Source of the DNA: Streptomyces sp. MNU76
GTDB lineage: Bacteria > Actinomycetota > Actinomycetes > Streptomycetales > Streptomycetaceae
DNA length: 64,000 nt
NCBI RefSeq assembly: GCF_020982545.1
Contig: NZ_JAJKLK010000024.1
Span: 372,001-436,000 of the forward strand
Direction: 5' to 3'
Below the pieces are notes generated by a model. The model had not been told where the DNA came from. It ran no database searches and saw only the letters and a list, made by a program, of their open reading frames with translations. The stretch's first letter is position 1. Every line of letters starts with the position of its first letter. The position numbers and the translations under genes were made by a program. Positions 9,656 to 17,913 of the stretch are shown one piece after another.

Positions 9656-10384
9656 TCAGGCCTTCGCGTCGATGGCGGCCTGGAGGGACTCCCGGTAGCC
9701 GTCGCTGGTGATGGTGGCGCCGGAGACGGTGTCGATGTCGGCGCTCTGTGCCGCCAGGGTCTCCTTGACCAGCACCGGGACGGCGGCCTCGGTCTGCGGG
9801 TGGTTCGGCTGCTTCAGCATCTCCACGGCGGTGATCTTCTCGCCCTCGAAGGTCACCTGGACCTGGACGTCGCCCTTGGAGGTGCCGACCGTCGGGCCCG
9901 CGACCGTCCGGCTCGCGCTCTCCTTCGTGGCCTCGGAGTCGTCCGAAGCCGAGTCGTCCGAGGCCGAGTCGGACGACGAGGCCGACTTCGCGTTCTCGTC
10001 GATCACGGCCTGGAGGGACTCCCGGTAGGCGTCACTGGTGATCGTGGCGCCCGAGACCGTGTCGATGTCGGCGCTCTGCGCCTGGAGCGTCTCCTCGATC
10101 AGCACCGGCACCGCGGCCTCGGTCTGCGGATGGTCCGGCTGCTGGAGGAACTTCACGGCGGTGATCTTCTCGCCCCGGAAGGTCGCCTGGACCTGGACGG
10201 GTCCCTTCTCGGTGTCGATCGTCGGGCCCGTGACCACGGTGGAGCCCGACGACGTGGACGCGGAGGCCGACGGGGCGGGTTCGGCGGTCGTCGTCGTGGA
10301 CGTCGTGTCGGTCGAGGGGGCGTAACGCCAGACGGGCACCAGCGCGGCGGCGCTCAGGACCAGGGCGGGTATGGCTCGTTTCAC
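9656..10384 (-). CDS. secreted protein with two tandem FMN-binding domains
   Basis: 242 residues: an N-terminal signal or anchor (to about 24, AIPALVLSAAALVPVW), a Ser/Thr/Ala-rich linker, then two nearly identical FMN-binding domains (about 50-130 and 160-242) joined by a Ser/Asp-rich linker. Each ends with DTVSGATITSD, the S/T-G-A-T motif in which ApbE esterifies FMN to the last Thr. The repeats share long stretches such as HPQTEAAVPVL and AQSADIDTVSGATITSD, so the duplication looks recent. Predicted extracytoplasmic carrier of two covalent flavins that passes electrons from the membrane reductase encoded 27 nt upstream. Confidence 0.9.
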   Translation of the reverse strand: MKRAIPALVLSAAALVPVWRYAPSTDTTSTTTTAEPAPSASASTSSGSTVVTGPTIDTEKGPVQVQATFRGEKITAVKFLQQPDHPQTEAAVPVLIEETLQAQSADIDTVSGATITSDAYRESLQAVIDENAKSASSSDSASDDSASDDSEATKESASRTVAGPTVGTSKGDVQVQVTFEGEKITAVEMLKQPNHPQTEAAVPVLVKETLAAQSADIDTVSGATITSDGYRESLQAAIDAKA

Positions 10385-10411
10385 AGTGCTGTCCTCGTGT
10401 CCCGGTGTCCC

Positions 10412-11755
10412 TCAGCCGGCCAGGCTGAAGCGTTCGAAGTGGATCTGCGGCCTGGGCACGTCCAGCTCGCGCAGGCTGCCCAGGACCGCGTTCATCATCG
10501 GCGGCGGCCCGCACAGGAACACGTCCCGGTCGGCGATGTCGGGCACCATCCGCAGCAGCTCGCGCGGGGCGAGCAGATCGGGGCTGGCGGGACCGGAGAC
10601 CAGGTGCAGCTCGGCGCCCTTGTCGAAGGCGAGCCGCTGCAACTCGTCGTAGAGGACCGCGTCCTGCTGGGTGGCGACCCGGTAGATGACCACCGCGTGC
10701 CCCTCGATCTCCTCCAGCAGGGCCCGGATCGGGGTGACACCGACACCGCCGGCGATGAGCACGGACTCGGGCCGGGTGCGGTGCATCGTGGTGAAGGCGC
10801 CGTAGGGGCCCTCGGCGAAGACGCGGGTGCCGACCTTGACGTGGCGCAGGGCGGCGGAGCCCGCGCCGGCCGCCTTGGCGGTGAGCCGCAGCTGGGTGCC
10901 GTCCGGCGCGGCCGACAGCGAGAACGGGTTGGCCTGCCACCAGCGGTCACGGGTCAGGAACCGCCACAGGAAGAACTGGCCGGCCCGGGCGGGCATCCGG
11001 TGCAGGTCGCGGCCGCTCATGTAGATCGAGACGACGTTGTCGGCCTCGGGGACGACCGCCGTGACGCGGAGCTGGTGACGCCAGTTGCGCCACAGCGGGA
11101 GCACAAGACGGCCCACGAACACGGAGGTCAGGGCCACGCCCCAGAGCCCGTACCAGTACGCCGTCGCGACCTTCGACGACGCGAACGACGTCCCCGCCGC
11201 GACCTGGTGCGTGAAGGCCAGCACCACCGCGACGTAGGTGTACAGGTGGATGAAGTGCCAGGTCTCGTAGGCCAGCCTGCGGCGGGCGAAGCGGGCCGAG
11301 ACCACGCCGATCACGATGATGATGCCGAGCGCGACGATCGAGCGCAGCACGCCCTCGACCGTCTCGGCGAGGTCCACCAGCTGGCTGAGCGGGTCCAGGT
11401 CCGAGGACTGGGCGTAGCCGAAGGTGATGAACACCCCGTGCGCGACCAGCAGCCACAGCACCGAGAAGCCGGTCCAGCGGTGCCAGGAGGTCAGCCGGTC
11501 CATGCCGATGCGCCGGTCGAACCAGGGCAGCCGTGCCACCAGCACCAGCTGGAAGGCCATCAGCAGCGCACCGTACAGACCGGCCAGGCGGCCCAGCACG
11601 ATGAGGGCGTTCGAGGCGAAGCCCGCCTGCACGAAGAAGAAGGTCACCACGGCGACGTTCGCCGCCAGCACCGCGTACAGACCGGTGCGGGCGACCACTT
11701 TGGGGCGCGCTCCCGAGCGGCTGACCGCCGCTGGGGGGTGTTGGACAGTGGTCAC
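10412..11755 (-). CDS. ferric reductase-like flavocytochrome
   Basis: 447 residues. The N-terminal half (about 20-240) has six or so hydrophobic segments with haem-ligand-type histidines (HRWTGFSVLWLLVAHG, WHFIHLYTYVAVVLAFTHQ), as in ferric reductase/NADPH-oxidase membrane domains. The C-terminal half (about 245-447) is an FAD/NAD(P)-binding reductase with GQFFLWRFL, NPFSLSAAP, GPYGAF, LIAGGVGVTPIRALL and the NAD-site DVFLCGPPPMM. GTG start with AGGAG 8 nt upstream. First gene of an operon with the double FMN-binding protein and ApbE, a known architecture for flavin-based transmembrane electron transfer; the final acceptor is unknown. Divergent from a two-component system 148 nt away. Confidence 0.9.
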   Translation of the reverse strand: MTTVQHPPAAVSRSGARPKVVARTGLYAVLAANVAVVTFFFVQAGFASNALIVLGRLAGLYGALLMAFQLVLVARLPWFDRRIGMDRLTSWHRWTGFSVLWLLVAHGVFITFGYAQSSDLDPLSQLVDLAETVEGVLRSIVALGIIIVIGVVSARFARRRLAYETWHFIHLYTYVAVVLAFTHQVAAGTSFASSKVATAYWYGLWGVALTSVFVGRLVLPLWRNWRHQLRVTAVVPEADNVVSIYMSGRDLHRMPARAGQFFLWRFLTRDRWWQANPFSLSAAPDGTQLRLTAKAAGAGSAALRHVKVGTRVFAEGPYGAFTTMHRTRPESVLIAGGVGVTPIRALLEEIEGHAVVIYRVATQQDAVLYDELQRLAFDKGAELHLVSGPASPDLLAPRELLRMVPDIADRDVFLCGPPPMMNAVLGSLRELDVPRPQIHFERFSLAG

Positions 11756-11902
11756 GGGGAGACTCCTTGATCGAGTGGGGGATACGAGCTTCTCCGGTGG
11801 CTGCTGTCGTTTTGCTGTCGGACAACTTTCAAGTATTTATCGATCGGCCGCCTGACTGTGAGCGGCTATGGCGGGACGCGATCGGTAGCGCAGTATGAGC
11901 AC

Positions 11903-12592
11903 GTGGAAAAAGTGCGACTGCTCGTGGTGGACGACGACCCGCCGATCGCGGACCTGGTGGCCACCGTCGCCCGCTACGAGGGCTGGGACGCCGTCACGGC
12001 GCACTCCGGGGAGGAGGCGCTGCGACAGGCGGCCGAGTTCCGTCCCGACATCGTGGTGCTGGACCTCATGCTGCCCGGTGTGGACGGTTTCGGCGTGCTG
12101 GACCGGCTCCGCCGATCCGGGATGATGGTGCCCGTGGTGTTCCTGACCGCCCGCGACGGTGTCGCCGACCGGGTCGCCGGCCTCACCCGAGGCGGCGACG
12201 ACTACCTGGTGAAACCGTTCGCCGTGGAGGAGCTGATGGCCCGGCTGCGCACCGTGCTGCGCCGCAGCGCCGGGCCGGCCTTCCAGCGATCGGTGCTCCA
12301 GGTCGCCGACCTGACGATGGACGAGGACACCCGCGAGGTCCGCCGCGGCGACAAGCTGCTCACCCTCACGCCCACCGAGTACGAGGTCCTGCGCTACCTC
12401 ATGCGCAAGTCCCCGACGGTCCTCACCAAGGCGCAGATCCTCGACCACGTCTGGGAGTACGGCTTCGGCGGCCGCTCCAACGTCGTCGAGCTGGTCGTCA
12501 GCCGACTGCGCCGCAAGCTCGACGACACCGGCGAACCGCTCATCCACACCGTCCGGGGATTCGGCTACGTCCTGCGGCAGGCCGGCGAGTGA
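11903..12592 (+). CDS. OmpR-family response regulator
   Basis: About 229 residues. Receiver: VRLLVVDDDPPIADL with the acidic cluster, DIVVLDLMLPGVDG with the phospho-acceptor Asp, FLTARDG, and Lys in DDYLVKPFAVEEL. Winged-helix C-terminus: LTLTPTEYEVLRYLM, SNVVELVVSRLRRKL, HTVRGFGYVLR. GTG 11903 (MEKVRLLVV) is preferred because the receiver begins directly; an in-frame GTG at 11858 would add 15 unrelated residues. It overlaps the sensor kinase gene (GTGA) and is divergent from the ferric-reductase operon, the likeliest target. Confidence 0.9.
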   Translation: MEKVRLLVVDDDPPIADLVATVARYEGWDAVTAHSGEEALRQAAEFRPDIVVLDLMLPGVDGFGVLDRLRRSGMMVPVVFLTARDGVADRVAGLTRGGDDYLVKPFAVEELMARLRTVLRRSAGPAFQRSVLQVADLTMDEDTREVRRGDKLLTLTPTEYEVLRYLMRKSPTVLTKAQILDHVWEYGFGGRSNVVELVVSRLRRKLDDTGEPLIHTVRGFGYVLRQAGE

Positions 12593-14034
12593 TCGCCCGA
12601 TTCCGGCAGAGCTATCGCGACATGCGCCTCGGCACCCGACTGGCCCTCGGCCTCGGCGCCCTGGCGCTCGTCGTGTTCGCCGTCGTCGGCAACACGCTGA
12701 CCATGTACATGCGCGACTATCTGTCCGCGCAGCTCAACGAGCAGCTCAAGATCGCCCAGATAGCCCAGTCCAAGAGCATCGCGGACGACGGCACCCTCGC
12801 CGGGAAGAAGTACTACCGCTGGTACTACGCCGTGTACGACACCTCGGACGGCACCCCGGTCCTCCGGAAGCCCGAGGACCCCGGCGACCTGCCCGACGAC
12901 ATCGACGACTTCACCCTCGTGGCCAAGGCACTGACCATCGAGGGCACGGAGGTCACCCGCACCGAGCACCTCGAGGGCCACGGCCAGTACCGGCTGCGGG
13001 CCTGCGAGGTGGAGCCCGGGGTGGTCCTGGTCAGCGCCGCGCCCATGGACGTCATCGATGACACGGTCGGCCGGCTGATCACCGTCCAGGTCGTCACCTT
13101 CGCCCTCGCCCTGATGGCGCTCGTCGTCTTCGGCCGGGCCATGCTGCGGCGCGGGCTGAAACCCCTGAGCGACATGGCGCACACCGCCCGCGGCATCACC
13201 TCGCACGACCTGACGGACTCGGCACGGCTGCCGGTGCGCCACGACAACCGCGACGGCGGCCACGAGGTCGAGGAGCTGCGCACCGCCTTCAACACCATGC
13301 TGGAGCACATCGACGACGCGCTCGCCGTGCGCACCGAGGCCGAACAACGCCTGCGCCGCTTCGTCGCCGACGCCTCCCACGAACTGCGCACCCCGCTGAT
13401 GTCGGTCCGCGGCTACGCCGACCTCTTCCAGTACGCCGCCGCCCACAGCCCCGAGGAACGCGACAAGCACCTGGCCCGGCTGCGCGCCGAGGCGGCCCGG
13501 ATGGGTGTCCTCCTGGACGACCTGCTGATGCTGGCCCGTCTCGACGCGGCCGACGTGGAGACCCCGCTGCGGCTGGAGGAGGCCGACCTGGTGGAACTCG
13601 CGCGTCAGGCGGCGGACGGCTTCCGGGCCGGGCACCCCGACCATCAGCTGACCGTGGCCACGGGCGCCGCACCGGTCCGGCTGCGCCTCGACCCCCTTCG
13701 CCTGCGGCAGGTCCTCGACAACCTCCTCACCAACGCCGCCGTGCACACCCCGTCCGGTACGAAGGTCTCCCTGGAGGTTGCCGTGGCGTCCGGCACGGCC
13801 GAGGTACGGATCACCGACTCGGGGCCCGGTATCCCGGCCGACGACCAGGAGCGCGTGTTCGACCGCTTCTACCGCGTCGACAAGGCCCGCAGCCGCGACC
13901 GGGGCGGCAGCGGCCTGGGCCTCGCCGTGGCCCACTCCCTGGTCCGCGCCCACGGCGGCACCATCACCCTGACCAGCGAGCCGGGCACGACCACGTTCAC
14001 GGTCCGGCTGCCCCTGGCAGGAGCGGGGGCGTAG
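12589..14034 (+). CDS. sensor histidine kinase
   Basis: 481 residues, overlapping the response regulator by 4 nt. Two transmembrane segments (about 17-38 and 160-182) bracket a sensor domain of about 120 residues; then HAMP, the H-box DASHELRTPLMSVRGYA with the phosphorylated His near 265, N-box LRQVLDNLLTNAAVH, and ATP-lid boxes DSGPGIPADD and GGSGLGLAVAHSLV. It should phosphorylate the upstream OmpR-type regulator. The sensor shows no recognised ligand-binding motif, so the signal is unknown. Confidence 0.92.
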   Translation: MIARFRQSYRDMRLGTRLALGLGALALVVFAVVGNTLTMYMRDYLSAQLNEQLKIAQIAQSKSIADDGTLAGKKYYRWYYAVYDTSDGTPVLRKPEDPGDLPDDIDDFTLVAKALTIEGTEVTRTEHLEGHGQYRLRACEVEPGVVLVSAAPMDVIDDTVGRLITVQVVTFALALMALVVFGRAMLRRGLKPLSDMAHTARGITSHDLTDSARLPVRHDNRDGGHEVEELRTAFNTMLEHIDDALAVRTEAEQRLRRFVADASHELRTPLMSVRGYADLFQYAAAHSPEERDKHLARLRAEAARMGVLLDDLLMLARLDAADVETPLRLEEADLVELARQAADGFRAGHPDHQLTVATGAAPVRLRLDPLRLRQVLDNLLTNAAVHTPSGTKVSLEVAVASGTAEVRITDSGPGIPADDQERVFDRFYRVDKARSRDRGGSGLGLAVAHSLVRAHGGTITLTSEPGTTTFTVRLPLAGAGA

Positions 14035-14092
14035 GCCGGTACCCCCTAGCGCCGCCAGGACGGCCGGGCCACGCTCAGTTGGGTGTGGCCGT

Positions 14093-14203
14093 CGAGATGG
14101 CGTTCCGGACCTCGCCGTCCTGGACGTCCGGATGCCGCCCGGCTTCCGCGACGAGGGGCTGCGCGCCGCGCTGGAGGCCCGCCGACGGCTCTCCGGCCTG
14201 CCC
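14093..14203 (+). pseudogene. remnant of a NarL-type response regulator receiver
   Basis: About 37 codons reading PDLAVLDVRMPPGFRDEG, then LRAALEARRRLSGLP, the beta3/alpha3 part of receivers of the NarL/LuxR class. There is no start, no upstream acidic pocket and no HTH, and the frame runs into unrelated sequence ending at TGA after VPAS. Read as a relic between the kinase gene and the terminator of the convergent DUF1996 gene. Confidence 0.55.
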
Positions 14204-14256
14204 ACCGGCGACAGCGGCCACCGCAGGGTGCTGGCCGTGCCGGCGTCTGAACAACA

Positions 14257-14292
14257 AGCAGGGGCGCCGTCAGCCAGGACGACGCCCCTGCT
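14257..14292 (-). terminator. hairpin terminator of the DUF1996 gene
   Basis: Arms 14257-14271 and 14278-14292 pair over 15 nt with one mismatch, with a 6-nt loop. It lies 23 nt past the DUF1996 stop on the minus strand and could also stop read-through from the histidine kinase gene. Confidence 0.75.
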
Positions 14293-14314
14293 ACCCACTC
14301 CTGCCGAACCGGAC

Positions 14315-15784
14315 TCAGCTGCACTTACGTCCGGTGTTGATGCACTGCACCGCCTTGTTCATCAGCTTCTTGTCGAAGACGTTGATGAAGTCACCGTGAT
14401 CGGTGACCGGCTTGTGCTGCTGCTCGGGGAAACCGTCCAGCGAGTAGAACGGACGGGTCTTGCCGTTGTCCTTCACGCTGGGCGCGTCCACGTCGTACAC
14501 CAGCCGCTGCACGAGCTGCGGGATGGCCTTGAACCCGGCCTGGCACTTGCCGTTCGCGTCGGCGAAGGCCACGTGCGTGCGGTGGTTGGCGCTGTCGATG
14601 TTCTTGCCGTCCCAGCAGCTCTGGAACTTGAAGGTGCGCACCACGTCGCTGCCCGAGGGGCAGAGCGGGTACTTGTCCTTCAGCTGCACCTTGTTCTCGA
14701 AGCCGGTGCAGCTCCAGGACGCGTTGGCGTTGGCGTTTCCGTTGACGAACGCCTTGGCGTCACCGGTGATGATGCGCAGGAACTTGGGCATCGCCACCAC
14801 CTTGCCGCGGGGGCTGCCCACGAAGTTCAGGGTGGCCTTCTTGGCCGTCAGGATCCGGCCCGTGTTGCCCTCGGCACCGCCGCCCTGCAGGGCGGCGTCG
14901 AACTCCTTGGTGCCGTCCTGGAGCCGCAGCACCGGCCAGTAGTACGACGACTTGTCGCCCTTGTTCCGGCAGCTGGTCCCCGCCTTGGCGAAGTCCTGGT
15001 CGCTGGAGAAGGCGTCGTTGTCCTGGTTGCCGATGTAGTCGTGCATGTGGTGCGCACCGTTGGTGACACCCGGCGCGACGATGACGTTGTCGCTGTTGTA
15101 CAGCTTGTTGGCGTTCACGCCGCACTGGGTGACGAAGACGCCCTTCGACGCTCTCGCCGACCGGGCGGGCGTGCGGACGTTGGGCCTCACCTTGGTGATG
15201 TCCACGAAGTCGGCGGCGACGGGACCGTTGCCGGCCACACCGGCATTGGGGTTGTTGCCCCCCTGGTTGCCACCTTGGTTGGCGCCGCCGCTCGGGGCGG
15301 GAGCGGGCTGGTTGCCGGTGGGGCGCAGTGTGCACGCCGCCAGGGCGTCGAGGCCCTGCGGCTTGGCCGCCACCCGGCCGATGGCGATGGCGATCCGGTC
15401 GATCGTCGCCTTCCGCTTGTCCTTCAGAGGATTCACGATCGCGTTCTGCGCGAAGTTGGGGTCCTGCTGAATGGCCCGCTGCGAGGTGGAGAGGCGCTGG
15501 TACGCCTCGGAGATCTGCTTGTCGAGCAGGGCCAGTTCCCTGTCGACCTGAGCCTTCGCCTGGGCCGGCACCGACGTCAGCTTCTGGCCCACGTCAGGAC
15601 AGTCGATGGTGGACGTTCCGGCCGCGAGCACCTGGTTCTGGGCGGAGCCCTTGGATGCGCCGGTCTCGCCTGCCGAGGCGTAGATGTTGACCGCCACCAG
15701 TCCGCCGGCGCCGATGGCCACAGCGGCTGCCGCACCCACCGCTCGGCGGGCGGTGTTCGATCTCTTTCGCGTGTTGCGTCTCAT
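14315..15784 (-). CDS. secreted DUF1996 protein
   Basis: 489 residues from ATG 15784 (MRRNTRKRSNTARR). The N-terminus has a twin-Arg-like basic stretch and a hydrophobic core AVGAAAAVAIGAGGLVAV, so export is likely. Residues about 60-170 are a helical region; a Pro/Gly/Asn-rich linker (GGANQGGNQGGNNPN) follows; the C-terminal DUF1996 domain (about 205-470) includes NGAHHMHDYIGNQD, YYWPVLRLQDGTKEF and SCWDGKNIDSANHRTHVAF, with conserved His and Cys residues. DUF1996 has no established biochemical role, though its clustered His suggests metal or glycan binding. A 37-codon fragment of a second DUF1996 gene occurs at 57535. Confidence 0.9.
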   Translation of the reverse strand: MRRNTRKRSNTARRAVGAAAAVAIGAGGLVAVNIYASAGETGASKGSAQNQVLAAGTSTIDCPDVGQKLTSVPAQAKAQVDRELALLDKQISEAYQRLSTSQRAIQQDPNFAQNAIVNPLKDKRKATIDRIAIAIGRVAAKPQGLDALAACTLRPTGNQPAPAPSGGANQGGNQGGNNPNAGVAGNGPVAADFVDITKVRPNVRTPARSARASKGVFVTQCGVNANKLYNSDNVIVAPGVTNGAHHMHDYIGNQDNDAFSSDQDFAKAGTSCRNKGDKSSYYWPVLRLQDGTKEFDAALQGGGAEGNTGRILTAKKATLNFVGSPRGKVVAMPKFLRIITGDAKAFVNGNANANASWSCTGFENKVQLKDKYPLCPSGSDVVRTFKFQSCWDGKNIDSANHRTHVAFADANGKCQAGFKAIPQLVQRLVYDVDAPSVKDNGKTRPFYSLDGFPEQQHKPVTDHGDFINVFDKKLMNKAVQCINTGRKCS

Positions 15785-15877
15785 CTTGCCTCTCAAGGAC
15801 AACTCCGGAGCCGGCGGGACATCCGGCACGGGTCATGCGCGTGCTTATCTACGTAAGGGGTACACGGAACACTCAGC

Positions 15878-15900
15878 GGATCCTCGGATCCGGAGGATCC
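15878..15900. promoter_or_regulatory. nested palindrome upstream of the DUF1996 gene
   Basis: GGATCCTC and GAGGATCC arms enclose a 7-nt centre that itself contains GGATCC. It sits 94-116 nt upstream of the DUF1996 start and could be an operator or a 5' structure. No protein can be assigned. Confidence 0.3.
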
Positions 15901-15972
15901 TCCAGGCGTGAAGCGCTCATGTGCACTCAATCCGGACCGAGTTGGCGGCTCGTAGGACGCGGAGAGACGGCA

Positions 15973-16009
15973 GGGGCCTGCCGCCCGGCGGCAACCGGCG
16001 GCAGGCCCC
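15973..16009 (-). terminator. strong hairpin after the dehydrogenase remnant
   Basis: GGGGCCTGCCGCC (15973-15985) pairs perfectly with GGCGGCAGGCCCC (15997-16009) across an 11-nt loop, 23 nt beyond the stop of the alcohol dehydrogenase remnant. It marks the authentic old gene end. Confidence 0.7.
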
Positions 16010-16031
16010 CGTCCCTTGGGACCGTCGATCT

Positions 16032-16340
16032 CTACTCGTCGAACGTCACGACCGTCTTCTCCGCCGCCCCTGCGTCAGCGCCGGCCCGAAGGCCCGGGGG
16101 CGACGTCGGTGGCGGGCGCGCGGTGGCTGATGAGCCGGGCGAAGCGCTCGTGGTGCTCGACGATCTCGGGGGCGACCTCGAAGATCTCGGTGGGGTAGCC
16201 CTGGGAGGCGATCAGGGTCGGCCCACTGCGGAGCATGCCGCCGAGGTCGATCTCCGACCCCTTACTTCTGCACGGCGACCATGACCGGCTTCGCGCCCCC
16301 TTGGCCGGGCTCGCCACGGTGTTGAACACGGCCGGCGCCC
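16032..16340 (-). pseudogene. 3' remnant of a zinc-type alcohol dehydrogenase (MDR family)
   Basis: Pieces in different frames spell the C-terminus of a medium-chain dehydrogenase: VFNTVASPAKG, then AKPVMVAVQK, EIDLGGMLRSGPTLIASQG, YPTEIFEVAPEIVEHHERF, and finally AGAAEKTVVTFDE followed by the stop. At least three lesions separate the pieces, one of them in a G run at about 16300. The 5' two-thirds, including the zinc and most of the NAD sites, is missing; the remaining sequence abuts the SDR gene. It is non-coding decay, not a short gene. Confidence 0.65.
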
Positions 16341-16371
16341 CGGCCGTGTCGAGGGGGCGGGACGCCGGCCG

Positions 16372-17139
16372 TCAGACGGCGGCCCAGGCGTCGTCGACGG
16401 GCAGTACCACGCCGTTGACGAAGGCGGCCGCGTCGGAGGCGAGGAAGACGATGGCGTCGGCCTGTTCCTCGGCCGTGCCGAGCCGGCCGATGGTGGCGCC
16501 GATCAGCCCGCCGATGACCGCCGGGCCGTGCGCCTGCTGGTCGGCGTCGACCTGGATGTTGGTCAACGTCGGGCCGGGGGCTATCGCGTTGGCCCGGATG
16601 CCCTGCTTGCGGTACATCACCGACAGGCTCTTCACCAGGCCGACGACACCGTGCTTCGACGCCGTGTACGCGGCACCGGCCGCGCTGCCGCGCAGTCCCG
16701 CCTCGGACGCGGTGAAGACGATCGCGCCGCGTCCCGCCTTCAGCATGTGCGGCAGGGCGGCCCGGGTGAGCAGGAACGGCGCGGTCAGGTTGACCCGGAT
16801 CACCCGCTCCCACTCGCTGTCGTCGACATCGGCGAGGGCGGACATCCGGTCCATGATCCCGGCGTTGTTCACCAGGACGTCCAGCCCGCCGAAGGTCTCC
16901 ACGGCACGCGCGACGACCCGGTCCACGACCACCTGGTCACTGAGATCGCCGACGACCGCGACGGCGCTGCCGCCGACCGTCGTGATCGCCTCGACGGTCT
17001 CCCCGGCGGCCTTCTCGGCGATGTCGGCGACCAGTACCTTCGCACCCGCCGCGGCGAACTTCAGGGCCGCCGCGCGCCCGATGCCGGAACCGGCGCCCGT
17101 GACGACGACACCGCGGCCGTCGAGACCGTCACTGCTCAT
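16372..17139 (-). CDS. SDR-family oxidoreductase
   Basis: 255 residues, classical short-chain dehydrogenase: GRGVVVTGAGSGIGRAAAL (TGxxxGxG cofactor loop), DVLVNNAGIMDR (NNAG), catalytic Ser in VFTASEAGLRG, YTASKHGVV (YxxxK) and IAPGPT after beta6. An NAD(P)-dependent alcohol or ketone reductase of unknown substrate. Its start region faces two MarR-type operators (17186-17231), so it is probably repressed by the MarR protein encoded at 23263. Confidence 0.9.
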   Translation of the reverse strand: MSSDGLDGRGVVVTGAGSGIGRAAALKFAAAGAKVLVADIAEKAAGETVEAITTVGGSAVAVVGDLSDQVVVDRVVARAVETFGGLDVLVNNAGIMDRMSALADVDDSEWERVIRVNLTAPFLLTRAALPHMLKAGRGAIVFTASEAGLRGSAAGAAYTASKHGVVGLVKSLSVMYRKQGIRANAIAPGPTLTNIQVDADQQAHGPAVIGGLIGATIGRLGTAEEQADAIVFLASDAAAFVNGVVLPVDDAWAAV

Positions 17140-17185
17140 GGAATCCCTCTTTCATGGGTGAGTCGATCGCCCGGCTGCTCCTCGC

Positions 17186-17231
17186 CTTGCTTGAGTGAGG
17201 CAAGCACGTGGGGCTTACTTGAGTCAAGCAA
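17186..17231. promoter_or_regulatory. two MarR-type operators
   Basis: TTGCTTGAGTGAGGCAAG (17187-17204) and TTACTTGAGTCAAGCAA (17215-17231) are related imperfect palindromes between the divergent SDR gene and the chimeric regulator gene. The second is nearly identical to TTACTTGAGTCAGGCAA at 23225-23241 before the MarR gene. Confidence 0.65.
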
Positions 17232-17294
17232 CGAGAGCGGTAGGCTGCTGTCCCACGACACCCCGCCCTCCCGTGAGGAAGGAGCCCGACCGGA

Positions 17295-17792
17295 ATGGCC
17301 TTCGACCTCGTCGTGTTCGACCTCGCCCTGCCGGACCTGGAGGGCCTCGGCCGGGAACGCCGCCCCCTGGCGCACCGCCCGCCCGTCCTGTTCCTGGCCC
17401 GGTACGACACCCTCGGCCGGCTCCTCCCGGAAGTCGGCCTCGGGGAACAGGACTACGTCACCAAACCCTTCCGCATCGCCGAGGTCCTGGCCCGCGCCCA
17501 GGTGCTGCTCCGGGGCCGGAAACCGGTCCGCCGGAACGGTGAACTCGCCTATCGGGACCTGATCCTGGACGACGCCGCCTGTCAGGCCCTGCGGGCGGGC
17601 CGGGCGTTGAACCTCACGCCGGCCGAGTACCGCCTCCTGCGCTACCTCCTCGTCAACGCGCGCAAGGTGCTGTCGAAGGAGCAGATCGCCGTGGCCTTCC
17701 TCATCGGCCCCGAAGCGCGTTACATCACCGGCACGGACCTGCTCGTCGACGGCGGCCAGGCCGCCTGGCTGCGACACCGTCGACAGGCCTGA
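17295..17792 (+). CDS. chimeric protein: broken response regulator fused to an SDR tail
   Basis: 165 residues with a good ribosome site (GAAGGAG). Residues 1-75 match an OmpR-type receiver starting only at beta3 (DLVVFDLALPDLEG, then DYVTKPFRIAEVLARAQVL); 76-135 match the start of the winged helix (LNLTPAEYRLLRYLLVNAR, KVLSKEQI). From about residue 136 the sequence switches to the C-terminus of a short-chain dehydrogenase (AVAFLIGPEARYITGTDLL, VDGGQAAWL). Neither part is complete: no acidic pocket, no recognition helix, no Rossmann core. It is an open reading frame left by recombination and probably has no regulator or enzyme activity. Confidence 0.7.
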   Translation: MAFDLVVFDLALPDLEGLGRERRPLAHRPPVLFLARYDTLGRLLPEVGLGEQDYVTKPFRIAEVLARAQVLLRGRKPVRRNGELAYRDLILDDAACQALRAGRALNLTPAEYRLLRYLLVNARKVLSKEQIAVAFLIGPEARYITGTDLLVDGGQAAWLRHRRQA

Positions 17793-17913
17793 CACCACGG
17801 CTCACGCACGTCACCGCACACGTCACGACGACGTCCGCACCACAGGCGTCACGACGGCAGCGCGCGGGCGACCGCACCACCACACACGTCCACGGACCGC
17901 AGAGAGGACCCCG

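Noticed and set aside
8426..11770. 1114-codon open frame on the plus strand
   Set aside because: Antisense to ApbE, FMN-binding and ferric reductase genes, all strongly supported on the minus strand.
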